Assembly (NCBI GenBank): GCA_947683425.1
Contig: CANTUQ010000296.1
Coordinates: 124,001 to 188,000, forward strand
DNA from: Excoecaria cochinchinensis
Taxonomy: Eukaryota > Streptophyta > Magnoliopsida > Malpighiales > Euphorbiaceae
Direction: 5' to 3'
Length of the DNA: 64,000 nucleotides
Part shown: piece by piece, positions 1 to 11,123 of the stretch
Layout of the letters: each line of letters opens with the position of its first letter
Numbering within the stretch: position 1 is the first letter of the stretch
Position numbers and translations under genes: made by a program
The notes under the pieces: generated by a model
The model's database searches: none
The model's input: the letters and a program-made list of their open reading frames with translations, nothing else
What the model was told of the DNA's origin: nothing

Positions 1-1334
1 AGAAATCGTAAAAATTGGTGAAATTTCGGATCCAAGCCCAATAATTCAGGAAAACTCAATCGGAATAGCTACTAGAAGCTTGCAGGTCACAACGCATCGA
101 GAATTGGCTTCCGACGAATTTTTACGGATCTCCCTAGGGGTACCACTAGGGAAAATCACCAAAATCGAGAAATCGTAAAAAGTGGTGAAATTTCGGATCC
201 GAGCCCAATAATTCAGGAAAACTCAATCGGAATAGCTACTAGAAGCTTGCCGGTCACAACGCATCGAGAATTGGCTTCCGACGATTTTTTACGGATTTTC
301 CTAGGGGTACTACTAGGGATAATCACAAAAATCAAAAAATCGTAAAAAGTAGTGAAATTTCGGATCCGAGCCCAATAATTCAGGAAAACTCGATCGGAAT
401 AGCTACTGGAAGCTTCCCGGTCACAACGTATCGAGAATTGGCTTCACCGGAATCCGACGAATTTTTACGGATTTCCCTAGGGATACCACTAGGAAAAATC
501 ACAAAAATCGAGAAATAGTAAAAAGTGGTGAAATTTTGGATCCGAACCCAATAATTTAGGAAAACTCGATCGGAATAGCTACTGGAAGCTTGCCGGTCAC
601 AACGCATCGAGAATTGGCTTACGACGAATTTTTACGGATTTCCCTAAGGGTACCACTAGGGAAAATCACCAAAATCGAGAAATCGTAAAAAGTGGAGAAA
701 TTTCGGATCCGAGCCTAATAATTCAGGAAAACTCAATCGGAATAGCTACTGGAAGCTTGCCGGTCACAATGCATCAAGAATTGGCTTCAAACGAATTTTT
801 ATGGATTTTTCTAGGGGTACCACTAGGGAAAATCACCAAAATCGAGAAATCGTAAAAAGTGGTGAAATTTCGGATCCGAGCCCAATAATTCAGGAAAACT
901 CGATCGAAATAGCTACTGGAAGCTTGCCGGTCACGACGCATCGAGAATTGGCTTCGCCGGAATCCGACGATTTTTACGGATTTCCCTAGGGGTACCACTA
1001 GGGAAAATCACCAAAATCGAGAAATCGTAAAAAGTGGTAAAATTTCGGATCCGAGCCCAATAATTCAGGAAAACTCGATCGGAATAGCTACTGGAAGCTT
1101 GCCGGTCACAACGCATCGAGAATTGGCTTCCGACGAATTTTTACGGATTTTCCTAGGGGTACCACTAGGGAAAAGACCAAAATCGAGAAATCGTAAAAAG
1201 TGGTGAAATTTTGGATCCGAGCCAAATTATTCAGGAAAACTCGATCGGAATAGCTACTGAAAGCTTGCCGGTCACAACGCATCGAGAATTGGCTTCCGAC
1301 GAATTTTTACGGATTTCCTAGGGGTACCACTAGG
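1..1334 (+). repeat. Family I satellite monomers (divergent subfamily)
   Basis: Seven full monomers and a leading partial one differ together from the rest of the window. Their markers are CACCAAAATCG instead of CACCAGAATCG, TTTCGGATCC instead of TTTTGGATCC, GAGCCCAATAATTCAGG, AACTCGATCGG, ACGCATCGAG, and GGTACCACTAGG instead of GGTACCCCTAGG. Unit starts I could place are 151, 318, 494, 661, 828, 1003 and 1170, giving lengths of 165-176 bp. The 167-bp members lack 9 bp inside TTCGCCGGAATCCGACG, a different site from the short monomers elsewhere. No regular HOR is visible in so few units. Confidence 0.92.
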
Positions 1335-1509
1335 AAAAATACCAAAATCGAGAAATCGTAAAAAGTGGTGAAATTTCGGACCCGAGCCCAATAATTCAGG
1401 AAAACTTGATTGGAATAGCTACTGGAAGCTTTCCGGTCACAACGCGTCGAGAATTGGCTTCGTCGGGATCTGACGAATTTTTACGGATTTCCCTAGGGGT
1501 ACCCCTAGG
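1335..1509 (+). repeat. Chimeric monomer, family I to family II switch
   Basis: The left part keeps family I markers: CCAAAATCG, TTTCGGACCC, GAGCCCAATAATTCAGG. From about 1404 it has family II markers: AACTTGATTGG, ACGCGTCGAG, TTCGTCGGGATCTGACG, and GGTACCCCTAGG. The switch lies between about 1400 and 1410. This is what a recombination or conversion junction between two homologous arrays would leave. All monomers to the right are family II. Confidence 0.85.
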
Positions 1510-1829
1510 AAAAATCACCAGAATCGAGAAATCGTAAAATGTGGTGAAATTTTGGATCCGAGTCCAATAATTCGGGAAAACTTGATTGGAATAGCTACTG
1601 GAAGCTTGCCGGTCAGAACGCGTCGAGAATTGGCTTCGTCGGGATCTGACGAATTTTTACGGATTTCCCTAGGGGTACCCCTAGGAAAAATCACCATAAT
1701 CGAGAAATCGTAAAAAGTGGTGAAATTTTGGATCCGAGTCAAATAATTCGGCAAAACTTGATTGGTATAGCTGCTGGAAGCTTGCCGATCACAACGCTTC
1801 GAGAATTGGTTTTGTTTGGATCTGACGAA

Positions 1830-1892
1830 TTTTTACGGATTTCCCTAGGGGTACCCCTAGGGAAAATCACCAGAATCGAGAAATCGTAAAAA
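1830..1892. other. Nested dyad around the monomer junction (long monomer example)
   Basis: A perfect 26-bp palindrome (1840-1865) is centred on GGTACC. Outside it, TTTTTACG (1830-1837) is the reverse complement of CGTAAAAA (1885-1892) in the next monomer. With one bulged G, the longer TTTTTACGGATTT also pairs with AAATCGTAAAAA. The single strand could therefore fold into a long hairpin spanning the monomer boundary. The arrangement recurs in each long monomer with an intact palindrome. Folding in vivo is inference. Confidence 0.8.
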
Positions 1893-2025
1893 GTGGTGAA
1901 ATTTTGGATCCGAGTCCAATAATTCGGGAAAACTTGATTGGAATAGCTACTGGAAGCTTGCCGGTCACAACGCGTCGAGAATTGGCTTCGTCGGGATCTG
2001 ACAAATTTTTACGGATTTCCCTAGG
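1862..2025 (+). repeat. 164-bp monomer lacking one palindrome arm (L type)
   Basis: Example of the third length class. It matches the 176-bp unit until CCCTAGGG, which runs straight into AAAATCACC, so 12 bp of the palindrome are missing. The lost segment lies between two direct copies of CCTAGG, as expected for slippage or hairpin excision. Other 164-bp monomers end at 2717, 3585, 4277, 4441, 5133, 5473, 6156 and 6496. This form is the regular second member of the 692-bp tetramer. Confidence 0.9.
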
Positions 2026-4969
2026 GAAAATCACCAGAATCGAGAAATCGTAAAAAGTGGTGAAATTTAGGATCCGAGTCCAATAATTCGGGAAAACTTG
2101 ATTGGAATAGCTACAGGAAGCTTTCCGGTCACAACGCGTCGAGAATTGGCTTCGTCGGGATCTGACGAATTTTTACGGATTTCCCTAGGGGTACCCCTAG
2201 GAAATATCACCAGAATTGAGAAATCGTAAAATGTGGTGAAATTTTGGATTCGAGTCCAATAATTCGGGAAAACTTGATTGGAATAGCTACTGGAAGCTTG
2301 CCGGTCACAACGCGTCGAGAATTGGCTTCGTCGGGATCTGACGAATTTTTACGAATTTCCCTAGGGGTACCCCTAGGAAAAATCACCAGAATCGAGAAAT
2401 CGTAAAAAGTGGTAAAATTTTGAATCCGAGTCCAATAATTCGGGAAAACTTGATTGGAATAGCTGCTGGAAGCTTGCCGATCACAACGCGTGGAGAATTG
2501 GTTTTGTTTGGATCTGACGAATTTTTACGGATTTCCCTAGGGGTACCCCTAGGGAAAATCACCAGAATCTAGAAATCGTAAAAAGTGGTGAAATTTTGGA
2601 TCCGAGTCCAATAATTCGGGAAAACTTGATTGGAATAGCTACTGGAAGCTTGCCGGTCACAACGCGTCGAGAATTAGCTTCGTCGGGATCTGACAAATTT
2701 TTACAGATTTCCCTAGGGAAAATCACCAGAATCGAGAAATCGTAAAAAGTGGTGAAATTTAGGATCCGAGTCCAATAATTCAGGAAAACTTGGTTGGAAT
2801 AGCTACTGGAAGCTTTTCGGTCACAACGCGTCAAGAATTGGCTTCGTCGGGATCTAACGAATTTTTACGGATTTCCCTAGGGGCACCCCTAGGAAAAATC
2901 ACCAGAATCGAGAAATCGTAAAATGTGGTGAAATTTTGGATCGGAGTCCAATAATTCGGGAAAACTTGATTGGAATAGCTGCTGGAAGCTTGCCGATCAC
3001 AACGCGTCGAGAATTGGTTTTGTTTGGATCTGACGAATTTTTACGGATTTCCCTAGGGAAACCCCTAGGAAAAATCACCAGAATCGAGAAATCGTAAAAA
3101 GTGGTGAAATTTTGGATCCGAGTCCAATAATTCGGGAAAACTTAATTGGAATAGCTACTGGAAGCTTGCCTGTCACAACGCGTCGAGAATTGGCTTCGTC
3201 GGGATCTGAGAAATTTTTACGGATTTCCCCAGGGGTACCCCTAGGAAAAATCACCAGAATCCAGAAATCGTAAAAAGTGGTGAAGTTTTGGATCCGAGTC
3301 CAATAATTCGGGAAAACTTGATTGGAATAGCTGCTGGAAGCTTGCCGATCACAACGCGTCGAGAATTGGTTTTGTTTGGATCTGACGAATTTTTACGGAT
3401 TTCCCTAGGGGTACCCCTAGGGAAAATCACCAGAATAGAGAAATCGTAAAAAGTGGTGAAATTTTGGATCCGAGTCCAATAATTCGGGAAAACTTGATTG
3501 GAATAGCTACTGGAAGCTTGCCGGTCACAACGCGTCGAGAATTGGCTTCGTCGGGATCTGACAAATTTTTACGGATTTCCCTAGGAAAAATCACCAGAAT
3601 CGAGAAATCGTAAAAAGTGGTGAAATTTAGGATCCGAGTCCAATAATTCGGGAAAACTTGATTGGAATAGCTACTGGAAGCTTTCCGGTCACAACGCGTC
3701 GAGAATTGACTTCGTCGGGATCTGACGAATTTTTACGGATTTCCCTAGGGGTACCCCTAGGAAATATCACCAGAATCGAGAAATCGTAAAATGTGGTGAA
3801 ATTTTGGATCTGAGTCCAATAATTCGGGAAAACTTGATTGGAATAGCTACTGGAAGCTTGCCGGTCACAACGCGTCGAGAATTGGTTTCGTCGGGATCTG
3901 ACGAATTTTTACGGATTTACCTAGGGGTACCCCTAGGAAAAATCACCAGAATCGAGAAATCGTAAAAAGTGGTGAAATTTTGGATCCGAGTCCAATAATT
4001 CGGGAAAACTTGATTGGAATAGCTTCTGGAAGCTTGCCGATCACAACGCGTCGAGAATTGGTTCTGTTTGGATCTGACGAATTTTTACGGATTTCCCTAG
4101 GGGTACCCCTAGGAAAAATCACCAGAATCGAGAAATCGTAAAAAGTGGTGAAATTTTGGATCCGAGTCCAATAATTCGGGAAAACTTGATTGGAATAGCT
4201 ACTGGAAGCTTGCCGGTCACAACGCGTCGAGAATTGGCTTCGTCGGGATCTGACAAATTTTTACGGATTTCCCTAGGGAAAATCACCAGAATCGAGAAAT
4301 CGTAAAAAGTGGTGAAATTTAGGATACGAGTCCAATAATACGGGAAAACTTGATTGGAATAGCTACTGGAAGCTTTCCGGTCACAACGCGTCAAGAATTG
4401 GCTTCGTCAGGATCTGACGAATTTTTACGGATTTTCCTAGGGAAAATCACCATAATCGAGAAATCGTAAAAAGTGGTGAAATTTAGGATCCGAGTCCAAT
4501 AATTCGGGAAAACTTGATTGGAATAGCTACTAGAAGCTTTCCGGTCACAACGCGTCGAGAATTGGTTTCGTCGGGATCTGACGAATTTTTACGGATTTCC
4601 CTAGGGATACCCCTAGGAAAAATCACCAGAATCAAGAAATCGTAAAATGTGGTGAAATTTTGGATCCGAGTCCAATAATTCGGGAAAACTTGATTGGAAT
4701 AGCTACTGGAAGCTTGCCGGTCACAACGCGTCGAGAATTGGCTTCGTCGGGATCTGACAAATTTTTACGGATTTTCCTAGGGGTACCCCAAGGAAAAATC
4801 ACCAGAATCGAGAAATCGTAAAAAGTGGTGAAATTTTTGATCAGAGTCCAATAATTCGGGAAAACTTGATTGGAATAGCTGCTGGAAGCTTGCCGATCAC
4901 AACGCGTCGAGAATTGGTTTTGTTTGGATCTGACGAATTTTTACGGATTTCCCTAGGGGTACCCCTAGG

Positions 4970-7015
4970 GAAAATCACCAGAATCGAGAAATCGTAAAAA
5001 GTGGTGAAATTTTGGATCCGAGTCCAATAATTCGGGAAAACTTGATTGGAATTGCTACTGGAAGCTTGCCGGTCACAACGCGTCGAGAATTGGCTTCGTC
5101 GGGATCTGACAAATTTTTACGGATTTCCCTAGGGAAAATCACCAGAATCGAGAAATCGTAAAAAGTGGTGAAATTTAGGATCCGAGTCCAATAATTCAGG
5201 AAAACTTGATTGGAATAGCTACTGGAAGCTTTCCGGTCACAACGCGTCAAGAATTGGCTTCGTCGGGATCTGACGAATTTTTACGGATTTCCCTAGGGGC
5301 AACCCTAGGAAAAATCACCAGAATCTAGAAATCGTAAAATGTGGTGAAATTTTGGATCCGAGTCCAATAATTCGGGAAAACTTGATTGGAATAGCTACTG
5401 GAAGCTTGCCGGTCACAACGCGTCGAGAATTGGCTTCGTCGGGATCTGACAAATTTTTACGGATTTCCCTAGGGAAAATCACCAGAATCGAGAAATCGTA
5501 AAAAGTGGTGAAATTTAGGATCCGAGTCCAATAATTCGGGAAAACTTGATTGGAATAGCTACTGGAAGTTTGCCGGTCACAACGCGTCGAGAATTGGCTT
5601 CATCGGGATCCGACGAATTTTTACGGATTTTCCTAGGAGTACCCCTAGGAAAAATCACCAGAATCGAGAAATCGTAAAAAGTGGTGAAATTTTTGATCCG
5701 AGTCCAATAATTCGGGAAAACTTGATTGGAATAGCTACTGGAAGCTTGCCGGTCACAACGCGTCGAGAATTGGCTTCGTCGGGATCTAACGAATTTTTAC
5801 GGATTTCCCTAGGAGTACCCCTAGGGAAAATCACCAGAATCGAGAAATTGTAAAATGTGGTGAAATTTTGGATCCGAGTCCAATAATTTGGGAAAACTTG
5901 ATTGGAATAGCTACTGGAAGCTTGCCGGTCACAACGCGTCGAGAATTGTCTTCGTCGGGATCTAACGAATTTTCCCTAAGGGTACCCCAAGGAAAAATCA
6001 CCAGAATCGAGAAATCGTAAAAAGTGGTGAAATTTTGGATCCGAGTCCAATAATTCGGGAAAACTTGATTGGAATTGCTACTGGAAGCTTGCCGGTCACA
6101 ACGCGTCGAGAATTGGCTTCGTCGGGATCTGACAAATTTTTACGGATTTCCCTAGGGAAAATCACCAGAATCGAGAAATCGTAAAAAGTGGTGAAATTTA
6201 GGATCCGAGTCCAATAATTCAGGAAAACTTGATTGGAATAGCTACTGGAAGCTTTCCAGTCACAACACGTCAAGAATTGGCTTCGTCGGGATCTGACGAA
6301 TTTTTACGGATTTCCCTAGGGGCAACCCTAGGAAAAATCACCAGAATCTAGAAATCGTAAAATGTGGTGAAATTTTGGATCCGAGTCCAATAATTCGGGA
6401 AAACTTGATTGGAATAGCTACTGGAAGCTTGCCGGTCACAACGCGTCGAGAATTGGCTTCGTCGGGATCTGACAAATTTTTACGGATTTCCCTAGGGAAA
6501 ATCACCAGAATCGAGAAATCGTAAAAAGTGGTGAAATTTAGGATCCGAGTCCAATAATTCGGGAAAACTTGATTGGAATAGCTACTGGAAGTTTGCCGGT
6601 CACAACGCGTCGAGAATTGGCTTCATCGGGATCCGACGAATTTTTACGGATTTTCCTAGGAGTACCCCTAGGAAAAATCACCAGAATCGAGAAATCGTAA
6701 AAAGTGGTGAAATTTTTGATCCGAGTCCAATAATTCGGGAAAACTTGATTGGAATAGCTACTGGAAGCTTGCCGGTCACAACGCGTCGAGAATTGGCTTC
6801 GTCGGGATCTGACGAATTTTTACGGATTTCCCTAGGAGTACTCCTAGGGAAAATCACCAGAATCGAGAAATCGTAAAAAGTGGTGAAATTTTGGATCCGA
6901 GTCCAATAATTCGGGAAAACTTGATTGGAATAGCTACTGGAAGCTTGCCGGTCACAATGCGTCGAGAATTGTCTTCGTCGGGATCTGACGAATTTTCCCT
7001 AAGGGTACCCCAAGG
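4970..7015 (+). repeat. Hexameric HOR, 1023 bp, two tandem copies
   Basis: Copy 1 is 4970-5992 and copy 2 is 5993-7015. Monomer lengths are 164, 176, 164, 176, 176 and 167 bp, summing to 1023. Shared rare marks include AATTGCTACTGG in unit 1, GGGCAACCCTAGG ending unit 2, CCAGAATCTAG opening unit 3, CTTCATCGGGATCC in unit 4 and TAAGGGTACCCCAAGG ending unit 6. Few substitutions separate the copies. The first units continue the L-M order of the preceding tetramer, so the hexamer probably arose from it. Unit 6 is the first 167-bp family II monomer in the window. Confidence 0.92.
6830..6849. other. Palindrome variant changed symmetrically on both arms (GGAGTACTCC)
   Basis: CCCTAGGAGTACTCCTAGGG is still a perfect 20-bp palindrome although both arms differ from the common CCCTAGGGGTACCCCTAGGG. 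The one-armed form GGAGTACCCC is common in the window, including the matching monomer of the preceding hexamer copy (ending near 5826), so the second change probably followed the first. A similar symmetric form is at 21718-21731 and in its duplicate near 26530. Confidence 0.9.
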
Positions 7016-8019
7016 AAAAATCACCAGAATCGAGAAATCGTAAAAAGTTGTGAAATTTTTGATCCGAGTCCAATAATTCGGGAAAACTTGATTGAAATAG
7101 CTACTGGAAGCTTGCCGGTCACAACGCGTCGAGAATTGGCTTCGTCGGGATCTGAGAAATTTTCCCTAGGGGTACCCCTAGAGAAAATCACCAGAATCGA
7201 GAAATCGTAAAAAGTGGTGAAATTTTGGATCCGAGTCCAATAATTCGGAAAAACTTTATTGGAATAGCTACTGGAAGCTTGCCGGTCACAACGAGTCGAG
7301 AATTGGCTTCGTCAGGATCTGAGAAATTTTCCCTAGGGGTACCCCTAGGGAAAATCACCAGAATCGAGAAATCGTAAAAAGTGATGAAATTTTTGATCCG
7401 AGTCCAATAATTCGTGAAAACTTGATTGGAATAGCTACTGGAAGCTTGCCGGTCACAACGCGTTGAGAATTGGCTTCGTCGGGATATGACGAATTTTTAC
7501 GGATTTCCCTAAGGGTACCCCTAAGGAAAATCACCAGAATCGAGAAATCGTAAAAAGTGGTGAAATTTTGGATCCGAGTCCAATAATTAGAGAAAACTTG
7601 ATTGGAATAGCTACTGGAAGCTTGCCGGTCACAACGCGTCGAGAATTGGCTTCGTCGGGATCTGACGAATTTTTACGGATTTCACTAGGAGTACCCCTAG
7701 GGAAAATCACCAGAATCGAGAAATCGTAAAAAGTGGTGAAATTTTTGATCCGAGTCCAATAATTCGGGAAAACTTGATTGGAATAGCTACTGGAAGCTTG
7801 CCGGTCACAACGCGTCGAGAATTGGCTTCGTCGGGATCTGACGAATTTTTACGTATTTCCCTTAGGGTACCCCTAGGGAAAATCACCAGAATCGAGAAAT
7901 CATAAAAAGTGGTGAAATTTTTGATCCGAGTCCAATAATTCGGGAAAACTTGATTGGAATAGCTACTGGAAGCTTGCCGGTCACAACGCGTCGAGAATTG
8001 GCTTCATCGGGATATGACG
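7016..8019 (+). repeat. Mixed monomers without clear HOR
   Basis: About six monomers of the 167- and 176-bp classes. Types seen include GAGAAATTTTCCC (short), GATATGACGAATTTTT (long) and ATCATAAAAAGTGG. I could not find an exact higher-order period here. It separates the 1023-bp hexamers from the 3.93-kb duplication. Confidence 0.7.
7326..7355. other. 30-bp perfect palindrome of a short (167-bp) monomer
   Basis: In short monomers the 9 bases TACGGATTT are absent, so TTTT abuts CCCTAGGGGTACCCCTAGGG, which is followed by AAAAT. The perfect palindrome thus lengthens to 30 bp, while the outer TTTTTACG arm of the long form is lost. This is a clean example; many short monomers carry one or two changes in the arms. 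Confidence 0.88.
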
Positions 8020-11000
8020 AATTTTTACGAATTTCCCTAGGTGTACCCCTAGGAAAAATCACCAGAATCGAGAAAACGTAAAAAGTGGTGAAATTTTTGA
8101 TCCGAATCCAATAATTCGTGAAAACTTGATTGGAATAGCTACTGGAAGCTTGCCGGTCACAACGCGTCGAGAATTGGCTTCGTCGGGATCTGAGAAATTT
8201 TCCCTAGGGGTACCCCTAGGGAAAATCACCAGAATCGAGAAATCGTAAAAAGTGGTGAAATTTTTGATCCGAGTCCAATAATTCGGGAAAACTTGATTGG
8301 AATAGCTACTGGAAGCTTGCCGGTCACAACGCGTCGAGAATTGGCTTCGTCGGGATCTGACGAATTTTCCCTAAGGGTAACCCTAGGGAAAATCACCAGA
8401 ATCGAGAAATCGTAAAAAGTGATGAAATTTTGGATCCGAGTCCAATAATTCGGGAAAACTTGATTGGAATAGCTACTGGAAGCTTGCCGGTCACAACGAT
8501 CCGAGAATTGGCTTCGTCGGGATCTGACGAATTTTTACGGATTTCCCTAGGGGTACCCCTAGGGAAAATCACCAGAATCGAGAAATCGTAAAAAGTGGTG
8601 AACTTTTGGATCCAAGTCCAATAATTCAGGAAAACTTGATTGGAATAGCTACTGGAAACTTGCCGGTCACAACGCGTCGAGAATTGGCTTCGTCGAGATC
8701 TGACGAATTTTCCCTAAGTGTACCCCTAGGAAAAATCACCAGAATCGAGAAATGGTAAAAAGTGGTGAAATTTTGGATCCGAGTCCAATAATTCGTGAAA
8801 ACTTGATTGGAATAGCTACTGGAAGCTTGCCGGTCACAACGCGTTGAGAATTGGCTTCGTCGGCATATGACGAATTTTTACAGATTTTCCTAGGGGTACC
8901 CCTAGGGAAAATCACCAGAATCGAGAAATCGTAAAAAGTGGTGAAATTTTGGATCCGAGTCCAATAATTCGAGAAAACTTGATTGGAATAGCTACTGGAA
9001 GCTTGCCGGTCACAACGCATCGAGAATTGGCTTCGTCGGGATCTGACGAATTTTTACGGATTTTCCTAGGAGTACCCCTAGGGAAAATCACCAGAATCGA
9101 GAAATCGTAAAAAGTGGTGAAATTTTGGATCCGAGTCCAATAATTCGGGAAAACTTGATTGGAATAGCTACTGGAAGCTTGCCGGTCACAACGATCCGAG
9201 AATTGGCTTCCTCGGGATCTGACGAATTTTGGGAAAATCACCAGAATCGAGAAATCGTAAAAAGTGGTGAACTTTTGGATCCAAGTCCAATAATTCGGGA
9301 AAACTTAATTGGAATAGCTACTGGAAGCTTGCCGGTCACAACGAGTCGAGAATTGGTTTCGTCGAGATCTGACGAATTTTCCCTAAGGGTACCCCTAGGA
9401 AAAATCACCAGAATCGAGAAATTGTAAAAAGTGGTGAAATTTTGGATCCGAGTCCAATAATTCGGGAAAACTTGATTGGAATAGCTACTGGAAGCTTGCC
9501 GGTCACAACGCGTCGAGAATTGGCTTCGTCGGGATCTGAGAAATTTTCCCTAGGGGTGCCCATAGGGAAAATCACCAGAATCGAGAAATCGTAAAAAGTG
9601 GTGAAATTTTGGATCCGATTCCAATAATTCGTGAAAACTTGATTGGAATAGCTACTGGAAGCTTGCCGGTCACAACGCGTTGAGAATTGGCTTCGTCGGG
9701 ATATGATGAATTTTTACGGATTTCCCTAGGGGTACCCCTAGGGAAAATCACCAGAATCGAGAAATCGTAAAAAGTGGTGAAATTTTGGATCCGAGTCCAA
9801 TAATTCGAGAAAACTTGATTGGAATAGCTACTGGAAGCTTGCCGGTCACAACGCGTCGAGAATTGGCTTCGTCGGGATCTGACGAATTTTTACAGATTTC
9901 CCTAGGAGTACCCCTAGGGAAAATCACCAGAATCGAGAAATCGTAAAAAGTGCTGAAATTTTTGATCCGAGTCCAATAATTCGGGAAAACTTGATTGGAA
10001 TAGCTACTGGAAGCTTGCCGGTCACAACGCGTCGAGAATTGGCTTCGTCGGGATCTGACGAATTCTTACTGATTTCCCTAGGAGTACCCCTAGGGAAAAT
10101 CACAAGAATCGAGAAATCGTAAAAAGTGGTGAAATTTTGGATCCGAATCCAATAATTCGGGAAAACTTGATTGGAATAGCTACTAGAAGCTTGCCGGTCA
10201 CAACGCGTCGAGAATTGGCTTCGTCGGGATCTGACGAATTTTTACGTATTTCCCTAAGGGTACCCCTATGGAAAATCACCAGAATCGAGAAATCGTAAAA
10301 AGTGGTGAAATTTTTGATCCGAGTCCAATAATTCGGGAAAACTTGATTGGAATAGCTACTGGAAGCTTTCCGGTAACAACGCGTCGAGAATTGGCTTCGT
10401 CGGGATCTGACGAATTTTTACGGATTTCCCCAGGAGTACCCCTAGGAAAAATCACCAGAATCGAGAAATCGTAAAAAGTGGTGAAATTTTCGATCCGAGT
10501 CCAATAATTCGGGAAAACTTGATTGGAATAGCTACTGGAATCTTGCCGGTCAAAACGCGTCGAGAATTGGCTTCGTCGGGATCTGAGGAATTTTCCCTAG
10601 GGGTACCCCCAGGAAAAATCACCAGAATAGAGAAATCGTAAAAAGTGGTGAAATTTTGGATCCGAGTCCAATAATTCGTGAAAACTTGATTGGAATAGCT
10701 ACTGGAAGCTTGCCGGTCACAACGCGTCGAGAATTGACTTCGTTGGGATATGACGAATTTTTACGGATTTCCCTAGGGGTACCCCTAGGGAAAATCACCA
10801 GAATCGAGAAATCGTCAAAAGTGGTGAAATTTTTTATCCGAGTCCAATAATTCGGGAAAACTTGATTGGAATAGCTACTGGAAGCTTGCCGGTCACAACG
10901 CGTCGAGAATTGGCTTCGTCGGGATCTGAGAAATTTTCCCTAGGGGTACCCCTAGGGAAAATCACCAGAATCGAGAAATCGTAAAAAGTGGTGAAATTTT

Positions 11001-11123
11001 GGATCCGAGTCCAATAATTCGGGAAAACTTGATTGGAATGGCTACTGGAAGCTTGCCGGTCACAACGCGTCGAGAATTGGCTTCGTCGGGATCTGATGAA
11101 TTTTCCTTAAGGGTACCCCTAGG
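8020..11123 (+). repeat. 3.93-kb-period duplication, copy 1
   Basis: This segment matches 11953-15057 at an offset of 3933-3934 bp. Shared rare marks are CTAGGTGTACCCCTAGG (near 8040 and 11973), GAGAAAACGTAAAAA, TAAGTGTACCCC, GGCATATGACG, GAATTTTGGGAAAATC (near 9228 and 13161), GGGTGCCCATAGGG, and CCTATGGAAAATC (near 10267 and 14201). The right end is the CCTTAAGGG monomer ending at 11123. The left limit is placed where CTAGGTGTACC begins to be shared and is uncertain by some tens of bases. Confidence 0.88.
10271..11123 (+). repeat. P pentamer (853 bp), first copy
   Basis: Five monomers in fixed order: P1 AAGCTTTCCGG and GGAGTACCCC; P2 GAATCTTGCCGGTCAAAACG and GAGGAATTTTCCC; P3 CAGAATAGAGAAATCG and CGTTGGGATATGACG; P4 GAGAAATTTTCCC; P5 GAATTTTCCTTAAGGG or CCCTAAGGG. 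The same order recurs at 11124, 14205, 16765, 18646, 21558, 26370, 42544 and 53456. P2-P5 only (677 bp) occur at 24141, 28952 and 31868, and P1-P3 only at 48680. It is the most widely dispersed module of the window. Confidence 0.87.

Larger units (their letters stand above)
1510..4969 (+). repeat. Irregular tetrameric HOR (K-L-M-N, 692 bp)
   Basis: Four monomer types recur. K has GCTGCTGG and GGTTTTGTTTGGATC. L is the 164-bp form with GACAAATTTTT. M has TTTAGGATCCG and usually AAGCTTTCCGG. N has GTAAAATGTGG. K starts at 1686, 2378, 3246, 3938 and 4794; K-to-K spacing of 692 bp (176+164+176+176) occurs at 1686-2378 and 3246-3938. Irregularities are a K/N chimera at 2894-3069, an extra unit at 3070-3245, and a duplicated M (4278-4441, 4442-4617). 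Almost all units are 164 or 176 bp; the 167-bp class has not yet appeared. Confidence 0.85.

Noticed and set aside
5975..5990. CCCTAAGGG near monomer ends looks telomere-like
   Set aside because: It occurs once per monomer as a variant of the palindrome arm CCCTAGGGG, not as a tandem CCCTAAA-type repeat.
7326..7355. Palindrome plus neighbouring T or A run as a rho-independent terminator
   Set aside because: There is no gene to terminate, the hairpin has no loop beyond the dyad centre, and the same element recurs hundreds of times in a eukaryotic-type array.
10735..10752. CTTCGTTGGGATATGACG resembles the start of a CENP-B box
   Set aside because: The first nine bases fit, but the required A and the CGGG core are missing. 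The commoner form CTTCGTCGGGATCTGACG fits less well. I do not call a CENP-B site.
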